Positions 9,380 through 17,915 of a stretch of DNA of 64,000 bases are shown here, one piece after another. The stretch comes from an uncultured Nitrospirota bacterium (GTDB lineage Bacteria; Nitrospirota; Nitrospiria; Nitrospirales; UBA8639), in NCBI GenBank assembly GCA_937139405.1, contig CAKZPV010000004.1, positions 360,301-424,300 on the forward strand. The letters are read 5' to 3'. The notes under the pieces are model-generated. The model had not been told where the DNA came from, made no database searches, and saw nothing but the letters and a program-made list of their open reading frames with translations. Numbering within the stretch: position 1 is the first letter of the stretch; every line of letters begins with the position of its first letter. The position numbers and the translations under genes were made by a program.

Positions 9380-10492
9380 ATGACAAAACTTTTTGAGCCA
9401 CTCACAATCGGTTCCCTGACGTTGCCCAACCGTATCATCATGGCACCGTTAACTCGGATGCGTGCCAAGCAACCCGGAAATGTTCCACACGAGCTTAATG
9501 CAGAATATTATGCACAGAGAGCTTCGGCCGGGTTAATTATCTCTGAAGCGACGCAAGTCTCCCAACAGGGACAGGGTTACCCGGGAACTCCTGGCATACA
9601 TTCTCCAGAGCAAGTCCAGGGCTGGAAACTTGTGACCGATGCTGTGCATCAAAAGGGAGGACGCATCTTTCTTCAGCTATGGCATGTTGGACGTATCTCG
9701 CATACCTCTCATCAACCGAATGGTGCGTTGCCTGTCGCTCCCTCTGCCATAGCTGCGGAAAACAGTGGAACATATACGGCTGATTGGCAGGAAACGCCTA
9801 TTTTAGTTCCTCGAGCACTTGAAACAGAAGAAATATCAGGAATTGTCGCTGATTTTAAAGCGGGTGCGGAAAATGCCAAAGCTGCAGGGTTTGATGGCGT
9901 GGAAGTGCATGGCGCGAATGGCTATCTCCTCGATCAGTTCTTGCAGGATGGCTCCAACGCACGCACCGACCGCTATGGTGGATCCATTGAGAATCGCGCC
10001 CGCCTGTTGTTGGAGGTCGTCGATTCCGTCATCGAAGTCTGGGGAAACGATCGCGTCGGGGTGCGTGTCTCTCCCTATAACGCGTTTAACGGCATGAGGG
10101 ATAGTGATCCCATCAAATTGTTTACCTATGTCCTTGGTGAACTGGATACACGAGGCGTGGCATTTGTTCATTTAATTGAACCACGTTCATCATTCGCGGG
10201 CATGCAAGACGAGAGTCTTGAAGACACCCCACAGGCCACCTCATTGTTTCGTCATACCTTGAAGACTGTGCTGATTTCGGCTGGAGGACATACTCCCGAT
10301 TCAGCCTATGACTATACAGAAAATAATTTAGCGGATGCAGTTGCATTTGGGAGGCACTTTATTTCCAACCCAGATCTCCCAGAACGAATCCGGAATTTGC
10401 TCCCTCTCAATTCCTATGATCGTGCCACATTTTATGGTGGTGATACCAAAGGATATACTGACTATGTATCTCTGAAGGAACAAGTAGCATAA
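9380..10492 (+). CDS. Old yellow enzyme-family alkene reductase
   Basis: 370 aa FMN-dependent TIM barrel of the OYE/NemA class. It opens with LFEPLTIGSLTLPNRIIMAPLTR and has LQLWHVGRISH, GVEVHGANGYLLDQFLQDGSN (the HxxN substrate-binding pair) and a C-terminal AVAFGRHFISNPDLP. These enzymes use NAD(P)H to reduce activated C=C bonds, nitro compounds and nitrate esters. It sits in the middle of the inducible operon with a TAAGGAT ribosome site, supporting a role against reactive electrophiles. Confidence 0.94.
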   Translation: MTKLFEPLTIGSLTLPNRIIMAPLTRMRAKQPGNVPHELNAEYYAQRASAGLIISEATQVSQQGQGYPGTPGIHSPEQVQGWKLVTDAVHQKGGRIFLQLWHVGRISHTSHQPNGALPVAPSAIAAENSGTYTADWQETPILVPRALETEEISGIVADFKAGAENAKAAGFDGVEVHGANGYLLDQFLQDGSNARTDRYGGSIENRARLLLEVVDSVIEVWGNDRVGVRVSPYNAFNGMRDSDPIKLFTYVLGELDTRGVAFVHLIEPRSSFAGMQDESLEDTPQATSLFRHTLKTVLISAGGHTPDSAYDYTENNLADAVAFGRHFISNPDLPERIRNLLPLNSYDRATFYGGDTKGYTDYVSLKEQVA

Positions 10493-10524
10493 TGCCTCTC
10501 AGTTCAAGAGAAGGAGAATCCATC

Positions 10525-11145
10525 ATGACACAACCAACAAGTGATATCGCTTTTACCGCATCTGTGAAAGCCGTGCAGGAACGAATGGGATCACGACCAC
10601 AATATGCTCGATTGGAAGAGGGCGCCGGATGGTCTAACACGATCACACCAGAACTTACTGATTTTTTGAAAGAAGTCGACTCGCTCTATTTGGCGACGGC
10701 CAATGCCGATGGCAGACCCTATATCCAACATCGGGGAGGCCCTAAAGGTTTCCTCAAGGTCTTGAACGACTATACGCTGGCTTTTGCTGACTTTGCGGGC
10801 AACCGCCAATACATTTCATTGGGGAATTTAGCGGAAAATAATCAAGCCTTTTTGTTTCTGATGGATTATGCGACTCAAACCCGAATCAAGATGTGGGGAA
10901 GAGCAGAAGTGGTTGAGAATGATCCAGACTTACTTGCACAGCTCGCGGATACCCAGTACAAGGGAAAACCTGAGCGAATAATTCGGTTTCATGTAGAGGC
11001 GTGGGATGCCAATTGCCGACAACATATTCCGGTGAAATACTCTCAAACAGAAGTAGACGCCATCGTCCGACCGCTTCTTGAGCGCCTTGAGCAACTTGAG
11101 ACCGAAAATGCGCAACTGAAAAATCCGTTGCCCATGACCGTGTAA
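10525..11145 (+). CDS. Pyridoxamine 5'-phosphate oxidase-family flavin-binding protein
   Basis: 206 aa split-barrel flavoprotein. The segments SLYLATANADGRPYIQHRGG and LAFADFAGNRQYISLGNL are typical of general-stress PNPOx-like proteins that bind FMN or F420-like cofactors. A short C-terminal coiled segment (LLERLEQLETENAQLKN) follows. The start at 10525 is set by GAAGGAG; an upstream ATG at 10492 overlaps the previous stop and lacks a site. Likely an FMN-dependent reductase or oxidase; substrate unknown. Confidence 0.88.
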   Translation: MTQPTSDIAFTASVKAVQERMGSRPQYARLEEGAGWSNTITPELTDFLKEVDSLYLATANADGRPYIQHRGGPKGFLKVLNDYTLAFADFAGNRQYISLGNLAENNQAFLFLMDYATQTRIKMWGRAEVVENDPDLLAQLADTQYKGKPERIIRFHVEAWDANCRQHIPVKYSQTEVDAIVRPLLERLEQLETENAQLKNPLPMTV

Positions 11146-11197
11146 ACCATTACCAGGGGAAAATATAGAAATTCAATACGAAATAGGAGACAAGGAA

Positions 11198-11785
11198 ATG
11201 ACAACCACCGTACAATTGAAAAATACTCACGAATCTCTTAGAGGAAACCGAATCATGCATGATCAATCAGAAGATTGGGTCGAAGAATTCCGAACTCTCT
11301 TTGATAAGAAGAGCACTATCTATAAAAGCGGGATTCAAAATGCTGCGGCTATGTTTTCAAAAGAGGAAGCAGATTTTCTCCGTTCGATAGGGGCCACACC
11401 TCAAGAAATTTTTGACTTTGTGGAAGATTGGTGCGACGACGGAGTCCCTGATCCGGAAACAGTTCTCGCCATCACCAAGATTCGAAGAGACTATTTCCTC
11501 CACAAACATCAAGGGAAATTTCCGAACAAAACAATGATTGAAAGTGAGTTCCCTGCACGCGGTGACACTCTAGCAGGACTAGAATGGTTTCCTCGGATTA
11601 TTGAAAAAGCCAGAGCAAAGCTTCAAGGAAAACTGCCACCAGATCTGATGTATAGCTGTGGAGGCGACAGAAGATTTTTAAACAAGGTCAACATTTCTCC
11701 CGTTGAATTTCTTGAAACCGTTCGTGAAGCCGGAGACAATGTTGAGCACATCGTGAAATTTGTGACTGCTCGGATAAAAACATAA
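11198..11785 (+). CDS. DUF5069-like protein
   Basis: 195 aa, no signal peptide. The second half (ARGDTLAGLEWFPRIIEKARAKL through RRFLNKVNISPVEFLETV) resembles DUF5069, a family of unknown function. The first half is a helical segment containing EDWCDDGVPDPETV. Two starts are possible: ATG 11198 with an AGGAGA site, or ATG 11255 (MHDQSEDW) behind AGAGGAAA. Its place between flavin and MDR enzymes makes it part of the inducible operon; I cannot give a function. Confidence 0.75.
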   Translation: MTTTVQLKNTHESLRGNRIMHDQSEDWVEEFRTLFDKKSTIYKSGIQNAAAMFSKEEADFLRSIGATPQEIFDFVEDWCDDGVPDPETVLAITKIRRDYFLHKHQGKFPNKTMIESEFPARGDTLAGLEWFPRIIEKARAKLQGKLPPDLMYSCGGDRRFLNKVNISPVEFLETVREAGDNVEHIVKFVTARIKT

Positions 11786-11815
11786 TGTGTCATCATTTTT
11801 CTGGGGGTTTTACTG

Positions 11816-12805
11816 ATGCCGAAAATCGTACGTTTTCATGAAACTGGCGGGGCCGAAGTTCTCAAGCTTGAAGATTTACCGTTAGCGGAACCCGGCACAG
11901 GAGAAATCCGACTCAAGGTGAAAGCCCTGGGGCTCAACCGTGCTGAAATCATGTTTCGAAAAGGACAATATCTTGAGACACCTCAATTACCGTCCCGCTT
12001 AGGGTATGAAGCTGCAGGTATCATCGACGCCGTCGGGCCAGAGGTTACTGATTTTCAGATAGGCGACCGTGTCAGTACGATTCCTTCTTTTCCCATGGGG
12101 GAATATGGGGTCTACGGTGAAAGCGCCATCGTCCCCGCTTCCGCTACTGCGAAATATCCTGCCTCGTTGTCAGCCAACGAAGGGGCCGCTATTTGGATGC
12201 AATATATGACGGCCTTCGGAGCACTCATAGAATATGGGAAACTGAAAAAGGGCGATGCGGTCATAATTACCGCGGCGAGCAGTAGCGTGGGCATCGCTGC
12301 TATCCAAATGGTCAAAGCGACCGAAGGTATAGCTATTGCGACAACTCGAGGTGCTGATAAGAAATCCTTCCTCACCGATGCTGGAGCAGATCACGTGATC
12401 GTGACGGATGAAGAAGATCTTGTGGAAAAAGTGATGGCTCTTACGAATGGGAATGGAGCACGAATCGTGTTCGACCCGGTTGCCGGTCCTTTCCTGGAAC
12501 AACTGGCAACAGCCACTGCATCTGGAGGAATCATTTTTGAATATGGCGCACTAGCCCCACATCCAACACCATTTCCCTTATTCCCCGCTCTTGCGAAAGG
12601 GCTAACCATACGAGGCTATACGCTGTTCGAAATTGTCAAAAACCCAGACATGCTCAAACGAGGGAAAGAATATATTTACAAAGGGTTGGAAGCCGGTTCA
12701 CTCAAACCCATTATCGATCGAACCTTTCCTTTAGCAGATATCGCCGAAGCCCATCGCTATATGGCATCCAATCAACAAAAAGGCAAAATCGTTGTAACCG
12801 TATAA
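11816..12805 (+). CDS. MDR-superfamily NAD(P)H oxidoreductase (quinone reductase-like)
   Basis: 329 aa, last gene of the operon and a diverged relative of the MDR enzyme at 7086. The N-terminal domain has FHETGGAEVLKLEDLPL and LGLNRAEIMFRKGQY, with no catalytic zinc cysteine. The cofactor domain has ITAASSSVGIAAIQMVKATEG, and the C-terminus ends in AEAHRYMASNQQKGKIVVTV. Likely an NADPH-dependent quinone or enone reductase. A GGGGG-containing weak ribosome site precedes ATG 11816. Confidence 0.87.
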   Translation: MPKIVRFHETGGAEVLKLEDLPLAEPGTGEIRLKVKALGLNRAEIMFRKGQYLETPQLPSRLGYEAAGIIDAVGPEVTDFQIGDRVSTIPSFPMGEYGVYGESAIVPASATAKYPASLSANEGAAIWMQYMTAFGALIEYGKLKKGDAVIITAASSSVGIAAIQMVKATEGIAIATTRGADKKSFLTDAGADHVIVTDEEDLVEKVMALTNGNGARIVFDPVAGPFLEQLATATASGGIIFEYGALAPHPTPFPLFPALAKGLTIRGYTLFEIVKNPDMLKRGKEYIYKGLEAGSLKPIIDRTFPLADIAEAHRYMASNQQKGKIVVTV

Positions 12806-12824
12806 AGTGGCCAAACATGCTTCA

Positions 12825-12853
12825 TTGCACCTTTTTGATGGTCGTTCTATAAT
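12825..12853 (+). promoter_or_regulatory. Sigma-70-type promoter for the CBS gene
   Basis: TTGCAC at 12825-12830 and a perfect TATAAT at 12848-12853 are separated by exactly 17 bases. The -35 box matches the consensus only at TTG. The promoter lies 57 bases ahead of the CBS gene and separates it from the upstream operon. Confidence 0.55.
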
Positions 12854-12909
12854 TGTCGAGCAGATAAAGAAACTCAACGTTTTTTTTACGCTTTGTTGCG
12901 GGTTTGCGA

Positions 12910-13299
12910 ATGGCAACTATCGAGAAAATCATGACACGTGAGTTGAGAGTGATTAGCAAAACCACGACGATTCAGGAGGCTGCCGGTCAGATGCATAATC
13001 AGCTCATCGGATCGTTATTCGTCAAAGAGGGAGAGAATTATTCAGGGATCATAACCGAAACTGACATTGTGCGGGCAGTGGCTCAGCAGATGAATGTCGC
13101 CAACGTGTTGGTAGAGGAAGTGATGTCGAGTCCAATAATGACGGTCGAGAAAAACCTCTCTCCCCACTATGCTCGCGACATTATGGGTGGCAAGCGCATC
13201 CGACATTTAGCCGTAACGGATGCAGGAACGATCATTGGTGTGGTTTCTGCCCGTGACCTTCTGGCCTACTTTAAAACGGTCTCCAAAGAAGTCGAATAA
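12910..13299 (+). CDS. Two-CBS-domain protein
   Basis: 129 aa made of two CBS motifs. The first runs from IEKIMTRELRVISKTTTIQEAA to GIITETDIVRAV and the second from VEEVMSSPIMTVEKNLS to GVVSARDLLAYF. CBS pairs bind adenosyl ligands such as AMP, ATP or NADH and regulate partner proteins. No enzyme domain is attached. ATG 12910 is preferred to an in-frame TTG at 12904; no clear ribosome site is visible. A repeat element starts directly after its stop codon. Confidence 0.88.
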   Translation: MATIEKIMTRELRVISKTTTIQEAAGQMHNQLIGSLFVKEGENYSGIITETDIVRAVAQQMNVANVLVEEVMSSPIMTVEKNLSPHYARDIMGGKRIRHLAVTDAGTIIGVVSARDLLAYFKTVSKEVE

Positions 13300-13420
13300 G
13301 GGAATGTTGAAAAAATCCGTCAGCGGCGTTCTCGCCAATTTGCCGTGCTCACGTACTGAGAGTACGCTCCGCGCGTCAAAATGGTTGCGGCCTTGCTGGA
13401 CAATTTTTTTGAACATTCCC
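13300..13420. repeat. MITE-like palindromic element, copy 1
   Basis: 121 bp beginning right after the CBS stop codon. The ends are inverted repeats: GGGAATGTTGAAAAAA on the left and, read on the other strand, GGGAATGTTCAAAAAAA on the right. In the centre, CGTACT-GAG-AGTACG forms a hairpin. The same architecture occurs at 29305-29424. Lying between convergent genes, with T-runs at its end, it may also serve as a bidirectional terminator. Confidence 0.75.
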
Positions 13421-13469
13421 GCCTCTTGCTGATATCAGTTTGACTGTGGACTTTTGTACAGTATCTATT

Positions 13470-14354
13470 CTAAAACTCGACTCCTACCTTTTCTAATACT
13501 GACCCCGGCGACACCAGATTTCGATGTAAGCCAAGAGACTTGGAGTCTAACCCCATGGCTAACCCAAGTAATTGTGGAAGGTGGAGAACGGGAAGGTTAA
13601 TCGTGGTGGATTGCTGATGGGCGGCTTTGGATTGCATCCCATCCAGATTCAGATGACAGAGGGGACAGGGAGTCACCATGACATCAGCTCCATGTGTTTT
13701 GGCATCTAACGTATGATTGGCTACCATCATCAGGGAATTTCGTTCATTGATGGTTAAGATTGGCAACCCACAGCATTGAGACTTACCTCGGAAATCAACG
13801 ACTTCCGCACCCAACAATCGGATGACGGTCTCCAAGGATTTGGCCCGTGAGGGTTGTTCATCAAATCCTAATGCCTCAGTTGGACGTTGCAGGTAGCAGC
13901 CATAAAATGGTGCGGCTCGTAATCCGGTTAAGGGACGTGTCACGGCTTCCTGGATTCCTTCTTCGCCCACATCTTCCAAGAGAATCCATACAAAATGACG
14001 TATATTAGTGGTTCCCCGATACGTCAACTCTTCTTCAGCTAGCAAGCGATTGATTTCCGCCAAATAGTCCGGATCCGACCGCAATCGAAGATTGGCCTGA
14101 CTCATGACTCCCTGACATGTGCTGCAAATCGTCATGATGGGTAATCCCCGTTGTTCCGCGAGGGCAAAAGTCCTCGCGTTTAACACATCCCCTAATTTCT
14201 GATCTTTTTCTTGCAACACGCCAGCACCGGTGCACGACGCCGTCGTCATTTCCTCAAGTTCAATCCCCAGCTTTGGATAGACCTGCATGACAGATTGGTA
14301 GAGTTCGGGGCAGCCTCCCTTAGATACACATCCTGGGAAAAACGCGTATTTCAT
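13470..14354 (-). CDS. Type-E succinate dehydrogenase/fumarate reductase CCG-domain subunit (HdrB-like)
   Basis: 294 aa, HdrB/SdhE-like. The second cysteine-rich motif is complete (QCCGLPILTI followed by TPCPLCHLNLD); the first is degenerate (SCTGAG, then CSTCQG). In type-E complexes such a subunit replaces the haem-b membrane anchors, binds iron-sulfur centres and attaches to the membrane by amphipathic helices; no transmembrane segment is seen. It begins in an ATGA overlap with the stop of the iron-sulfur subunit gene, so it is translationally coupled. It could instead be called a heterodisulfide reductase B homologue, but the context favours SdhE. Confidence 0.87.
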   Translation of the reverse strand: MKYAFFPGCVSKGGCPELYQSVMQVYPKLGIELEEMTTASCTGAGVLQEKDQKLGDVLNARTFALAEQRGLPIMTICSTCQGVMSQANLRLRSDPDYLAEINRLLAEEELTYRGTTNIRHFVWILLEDVGEEGIQEAVTRPLTGLRAAPFYGCYLQRPTEALGFDEQPSRAKSLETVIRLLGAEVVDFRGKSQCCGLPILTINERNSLMMVANHTLDAKTHGADVMVTPCPLCHLNLDGMQSKAAHQQSTTINLPVLHLPQLLGLAMGLDSKSLGLHRNLVSPGSVLEKVGVEF

Positions 14355-15310
14355 TTTTGGTTCCTCATCCTACGAAAGAGCCGACGAATATTTCGAATTC
14401 CAGGAATGGCATGATGGAAGTACCCTGATTTTGGAACTTTTCCTCGGATGAATGCCTGAACCATCGTCGGAATGAACGAAAGTAGCTTCGGAAGATTACC
14501 CATACCAAACGTCCGAAGGGCCAGCATCGGTTCGTCCAAGACACCTTTTTGACGAATTAATTCAGCAAAGACTTCTGCATGTCGTGACCCGCATGTCGTG
14601 GGAACGCGCTTTTCCATTCCCTTTGCCCGAAGCGCCATAATGCGGTCCATGGCCCCTACGCCTTTAGGACATACCTGCACACATTCCATGCATCGGGTGC
14701 AGTCCCACATTCCTCCTGATTTATTCAATTGGACTAGCCGGGTTTTCGCGTGCCCATCCCGTGGATCTGCGACAAACCGATAGGCTTTCGCCAAAGCCGC
14801 AGGGCCCAAAAATTGTCGGTCGACTTCTAAGACCGTACAATCAGAGACGCAGACCCCACACATGATACATCCCATGACACCGGTCAGATGATCCATGGAC
14901 TCCGGAGAGGCCACATATTCTCCCTTGGGAACTGGTCCTTTGGGTTGTAGCCAGGGTTGGACCTCTCGAATCTTTTTCCAGAACCCCTCCATGTCAGTCA
15001 CCAAATCTTTGATGACTGGCATGTTTTTCATAGGCTCAACGTGAAGGGTTCCTCCCTCAGAAATCATGGAGATGACTTTGGTTTTGCATGCCAGGGTCGC
15101 TTGCCCATTAATCCGCATGCCACAGGATCCACAAATAGAACCCCGACAGGAACATCGAAGCGTCAGGGATTCATCAATCGATTCTCGAATTTTTATCAGT
15201 CCATCTAGCACGGTATCCGAGGGTTCAGTTTCCAAAAAATATTCTTGCTCGTAAGAAGCATGGGATTGGCTTTCAGGATTAAATCGTCGTATGCGAAATG
15301 TCGTCTGCAT
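14351..15310 (-). CDS. sdhB: Succinate dehydrogenase/fumarate reductase iron-sulfur subunit
   Basis: 319 aa. The N-terminal ferredoxin domain has LRCSCRGSICGSCGMRINGQ with a downstream ATLAC completing the [2Fe-2S] ligands. The C-terminal half has CIMCGVCVSDC and CTRCMECVQVCPKG for the other clusters. It passes electrons from the flavoprotein to the CCG subunit. ATG 15310 is chosen because it forms TAATG with the stop of sdhA; an in-frame ATG at 15337 would lie inside sdhA. It is longer than many SdhB proteins through a C-terminal extension. Confidence 0.93.
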   Translation of the reverse strand: MQTTFRIRRFNPESQSHASYEQEYFLETEPSDTVLDGLIKIRESIDESLTLRCSCRGSICGSCGMRINGQATLACKTKVISMISEGGTLHVEPMKNMPVIKDLVTDMEGFWKKIREVQPWLQPKGPVPKGEYVASPESMDHLTGVMGCIMCGVCVSDCTVLEVDRQFLGPAALAKAYRFVADPRDGHAKTRLVQLNKSGGMWDCTRCMECVQVCPKGVGAMDRIMALRAKGMEKRVPTTCGSRHAEVFAELIRQKGVLDEPMLALRTFGMGNLPKLLSFIPTMVQAFIRGKVPKSGYFHHAIPGIRNIRRLFRRMRNQK

Positions 15311-17025
15311 TAGTACACCCGAGCCTGTGGAGTCCACTGAGTGATCCGGACTGGCAAGTAGTCTATGCGTGGCACGCCATCTGGGCCACGATTAATTAAA
15401 ATATGTTTGAGCCAATCGTCATCGTCACGTGAAATGTAGTCCGTACGGAAATGTGCTCCACGACTTTCTGTGCGTGTGAGCGCCCCAAGAATAATCGTTT
15501 CTGCACAATCTATCATCATACCCAATTCTAGGGCACTGGTCAGGCTTGTGTTAAACACGCGGCTTTTATTTTGAATGCCTACTCTGGACCAACGATCCCG
15601 CAATCCTCTCAAGGCGACCTGAGCCGTCAACATGCCTTCTTCGTCACGAAACACGCCTAAATTCATATTCATCGTCATACCAAGATCGAGCCTGATTTTT
15701 GCGATGGAATCATCACTCGGTGTTCGCTTGAGAAGGTCTTTAATCATCTTTTCGTCCTGGCCAACCCTAGAATCTTCCACTCGGGACTTCTCGTTCATTT
15801 TAGCATAGGCAGCGGCTTCAGCTCCTGCCCGCCTTCCAAAAACGATAGTATCCAAAAGGGAATTAGCTCCCAAACGATTTCCCCCATGAAGACTCAAACA
15901 CGCGACTTCACCTGCCGCAAATAATCCTGGAACTCCCGACCAATTACCATGGACATCCCAACATCTCCCGTTTACATCCGTCTTAATTCCACCCATTTGA
16001 TAATGCATCCCGGGGCGAATGGGAATGGGCTCTTCTGTTAGATCAATGTTCGCGAACGTCTTCGCTTCTTCGGATATTTGGCGCAGACGATCTTGGATAA
16101 ACGATTTTCCCAAATGCCGACAATCCAATAGGACACATCCGCCAATTCCGCGTCCTTCGTTGATCTCAATTTGTTCTGCCCGGGAGACCACATCTCGGGA
16201 GGCCAGCTCCATCATATTCGGGGCATATTGCTCCATAAACCGTTCGCCATGTTTATTGAGAAGATAGGCACCTTCGCCACGAGCCGCTTCACTAATCAAG
16301 AGCCCCTTGCCCTTCAATGTGGTGGGATGATATTGGACCATTTCCATGTCCATCAAGGGAGCGCCAGCTCGATAGGCAATGGCCATTCCGTCCCCAGTGC
16401 AAATCATGGCGTTGGTACTCGGCTCAAACAGCCGCCCTAATCCTCCGGCTGCGATGATGACCGCCTTCGCCTTAATATGCGCAAACTGACTTGTATGAAT
16501 ATCAAAGGCTACGACCCCCGCACAGTGACCTTTATCATCTTGGACTAGTGATGTGACAAACCATTCTTCAAAGACCGACAATTGATACTTCAGAATCTGC
16601 TCATATAACACATGCAGCATAGCTTGACCTGTGAAGTCCGACACGAAAAAAGTACGCGCCTTTTTTTGACCACCGAATCGTCTCGTCCCTAATCGACCCT
16701 CCTCGTTTCGGTTGAATATGACTCCCATGTGTTCAAGCGACAAAATGTCTTGACCGGCCTCCTCGGCCAGAATTTCAATGGCATCTTGGTCTCCTAGATA
16801 ATCACTCCCCTTCACAGTATCAAAGGCATGATCTTCCCACTTGTCGCCTCGATCTGTCAGGGCTGCATTGATTCCTCCCTGTGCAGCATTGGAATGACTA
16901 CGGACGGGATGGACCTTGGATAGCATGGCAACTGATACACCTTGCTCATGTGCGGCCAACGCGGCACGCATTCCGGCCAGCCCCGCACCAAGGACGAGGA
17001 CATCGTATGAATAGGAAGAAGTCAT
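15310..17025 (-). CDS. sdhA: Succinate dehydrogenase/fumarate reductase flavoprotein subunit
   Basis: 571 aa. The FAD Rossmann motif is VLGAGLAGMRAAL. RSHSNAAQGGINAAL carries the histidine used for covalent FAD. Further landmarks are a capping-domain HPTTLKGKG segment, and LHGGNRLGANSLLD near the active site. It catalyses succinate/fumarate interconversion; in an organism fixing carbon by the reductive TCA cycle it would also run as fumarate reductase. First gene of sdhA-sdhB-sdhE; no convincing ribosome site or promoter is seen upstream. Confidence 0.95.
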   Translation of the reverse strand: MTSSYSYDVLVLGAGLAGMRAALAAHEQGVSVAMLSKVHPVRSHSNAAQGGINAALTDRGDKWEDHAFDTVKGSDYLGDQDAIEILAEEAGQDILSLEHMGVIFNRNEEGRLGTRRFGGQKKARTFFVSDFTGQAMLHVLYEQILKYQLSVFEEWFVTSLVQDDKGHCAGVVAFDIHTSQFAHIKAKAVIIAAGGLGRLFEPSTNAMICTGDGMAIAYRAGAPLMDMEMVQYHPTTLKGKGLLISEAARGEGAYLLNKHGERFMEQYAPNMMELASRDVVSRAEQIEINEGRGIGGCVLLDCRHLGKSFIQDRLRQISEEAKTFANIDLTEEPIPIRPGMHYQMGGIKTDVNGRCWDVHGNWSGVPGLFAAGEVACLSLHGGNRLGANSLLDTIVFGRRAGAEAAAYAKMNEKSRVEDSRVGQDEKMIKDLLKRTPSDDSIAKIRLDLGMTMNMNLGVFRDEEGMLTAQVALRGLRDRWSRVGIQNKSRVFNTSLTSALELGMMIDCAETIILGALTRTESRGAHFRTDYISRDDDDWLKHILINRGPDGVPRIDYLPVRITQWTPQARVY

Positions 17026-17223
17026 AGAAAAATTTTTACGAATAAAGTCACATTCATAACATTCTATTCATAACAATTCTCACGACCTTTCGTCTTCCCA
17101 TAGCTTTGGTTAGGAAGGAAAGGATTTGTAATGGGAGTTTTTTATGAAAAAGAAAACAGTGGGGATGGATTGGACGTCAGAATCACCAAAAAATAAAAAT
17201 TAGGAATCAGTCATTAAAGATCC

Positions 17224-17300
17224 CCACTGCAAGCAGTGGATTATTCAACAGATCAAAAAATTGGCACTTCTCGTAAGGTAACCCCGTGGCATCCACGGGG
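17224..17300. other. Two perfect hairpins in the gap 17026-17318
   Basis: CCACTGC-AA-GCAGTGG lies at 17224-17239 and CCCCGTGG-CAT-CCACGGGG at 17282-17300. They lie between the start of sdhA and the end of the cytochrome gene. The second could end the minus-strand signalling operon, but no good U-tract follows it, so an RNA-processing or mobile-element role is equally possible. I see no gene in the gap. Confidence 0.55.
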
Positions 17301-17318
17301 AATAGGAAGTCAATGTCA

Positions 17319-17915
17319 TCATTCAAGAGGAATCGTAATCACGATTCCACCCATGACATTGTTCAGAGCGAAATCACGCTTCGGACTCAGCGGATGAGTA
17401 TTATGGCATTTGACGCAGGCCTTGGCGACAGCACGATCAGGATATATCGCTTGATAATATTGTTTTTTTCCGCTCCTCACAATACCCTTATGAGGCATAT
17501 CTGGATTGGCAGTGACGGCTTTCAACCCTTCACGTTCGAACTCAGTTGCCGGGGCGTTTCGTCGATAAATCGGCCAAAGACTGATCAGACGATATCGGAT
17601 ACCACTGCCACGTTCTGCCACTAAACGGCCAGCTCGTTGAAGAAACTGTGCCGGTAACGGTAAGGCATTCTTTTGCTCCCAATGTTCTGCCGCCGAGACG
17701 ATACCCTTTTCTTTCATGCGGTTCACCACGTGTTTAGTATAAACCGTGCGGTCCGCCTCTATAATCGAATGCACATAGTCGGCCACTTTCTCTGGAGAGA
17801 TCCCCTGCGGGGGCTCGTTCTTTGAGCCACTGAAGGCAATCGTTGCCCAACCAGCCATGATGAGACACAGACTCAGCATTGCCGTCCACACCCTTCCATT
17901 CTCGAACGCTTTCAT
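17319..17915 (-). CDS. Periplasmic DUF3365 (Tll0287-like) haem-c sensor protein
   Basis: 198 aa with a signal peptide (basic start, then MLSLCLIMAGWATIAFSG). The Tll0287-like domain fills the rest. Near the C-terminus ACVKCHNTHPLSPKRDF contains one CxxCH haem-c site, followed by VMGGIVITIPL. The family binds haem c in the periplasm and is often the sensor of signalling proteins. It starts in an ATGA overlap with the end of the kinase gene upstream, which suggests a sensor working with that kinase. Ligand or redox partner unknown. Confidence 0.87.
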   Translation of the reverse strand: MKAFENGRVWTAMLSLCLIMAGWATIAFSGSKNEPPQGISPEKVADYVHSIIEADRTVYTKHVVNRMKEKGIVSAAEHWEQKNALPLPAQFLQRAGRLVAERGSGIRYRLISLWPIYRRNAPATEFEREGLKAVTANPDMPHKGIVRSGKKQYYQAIYPDRAVAKACVKCHNTHPLSPKRDFALNNVMGGIVITIPLE

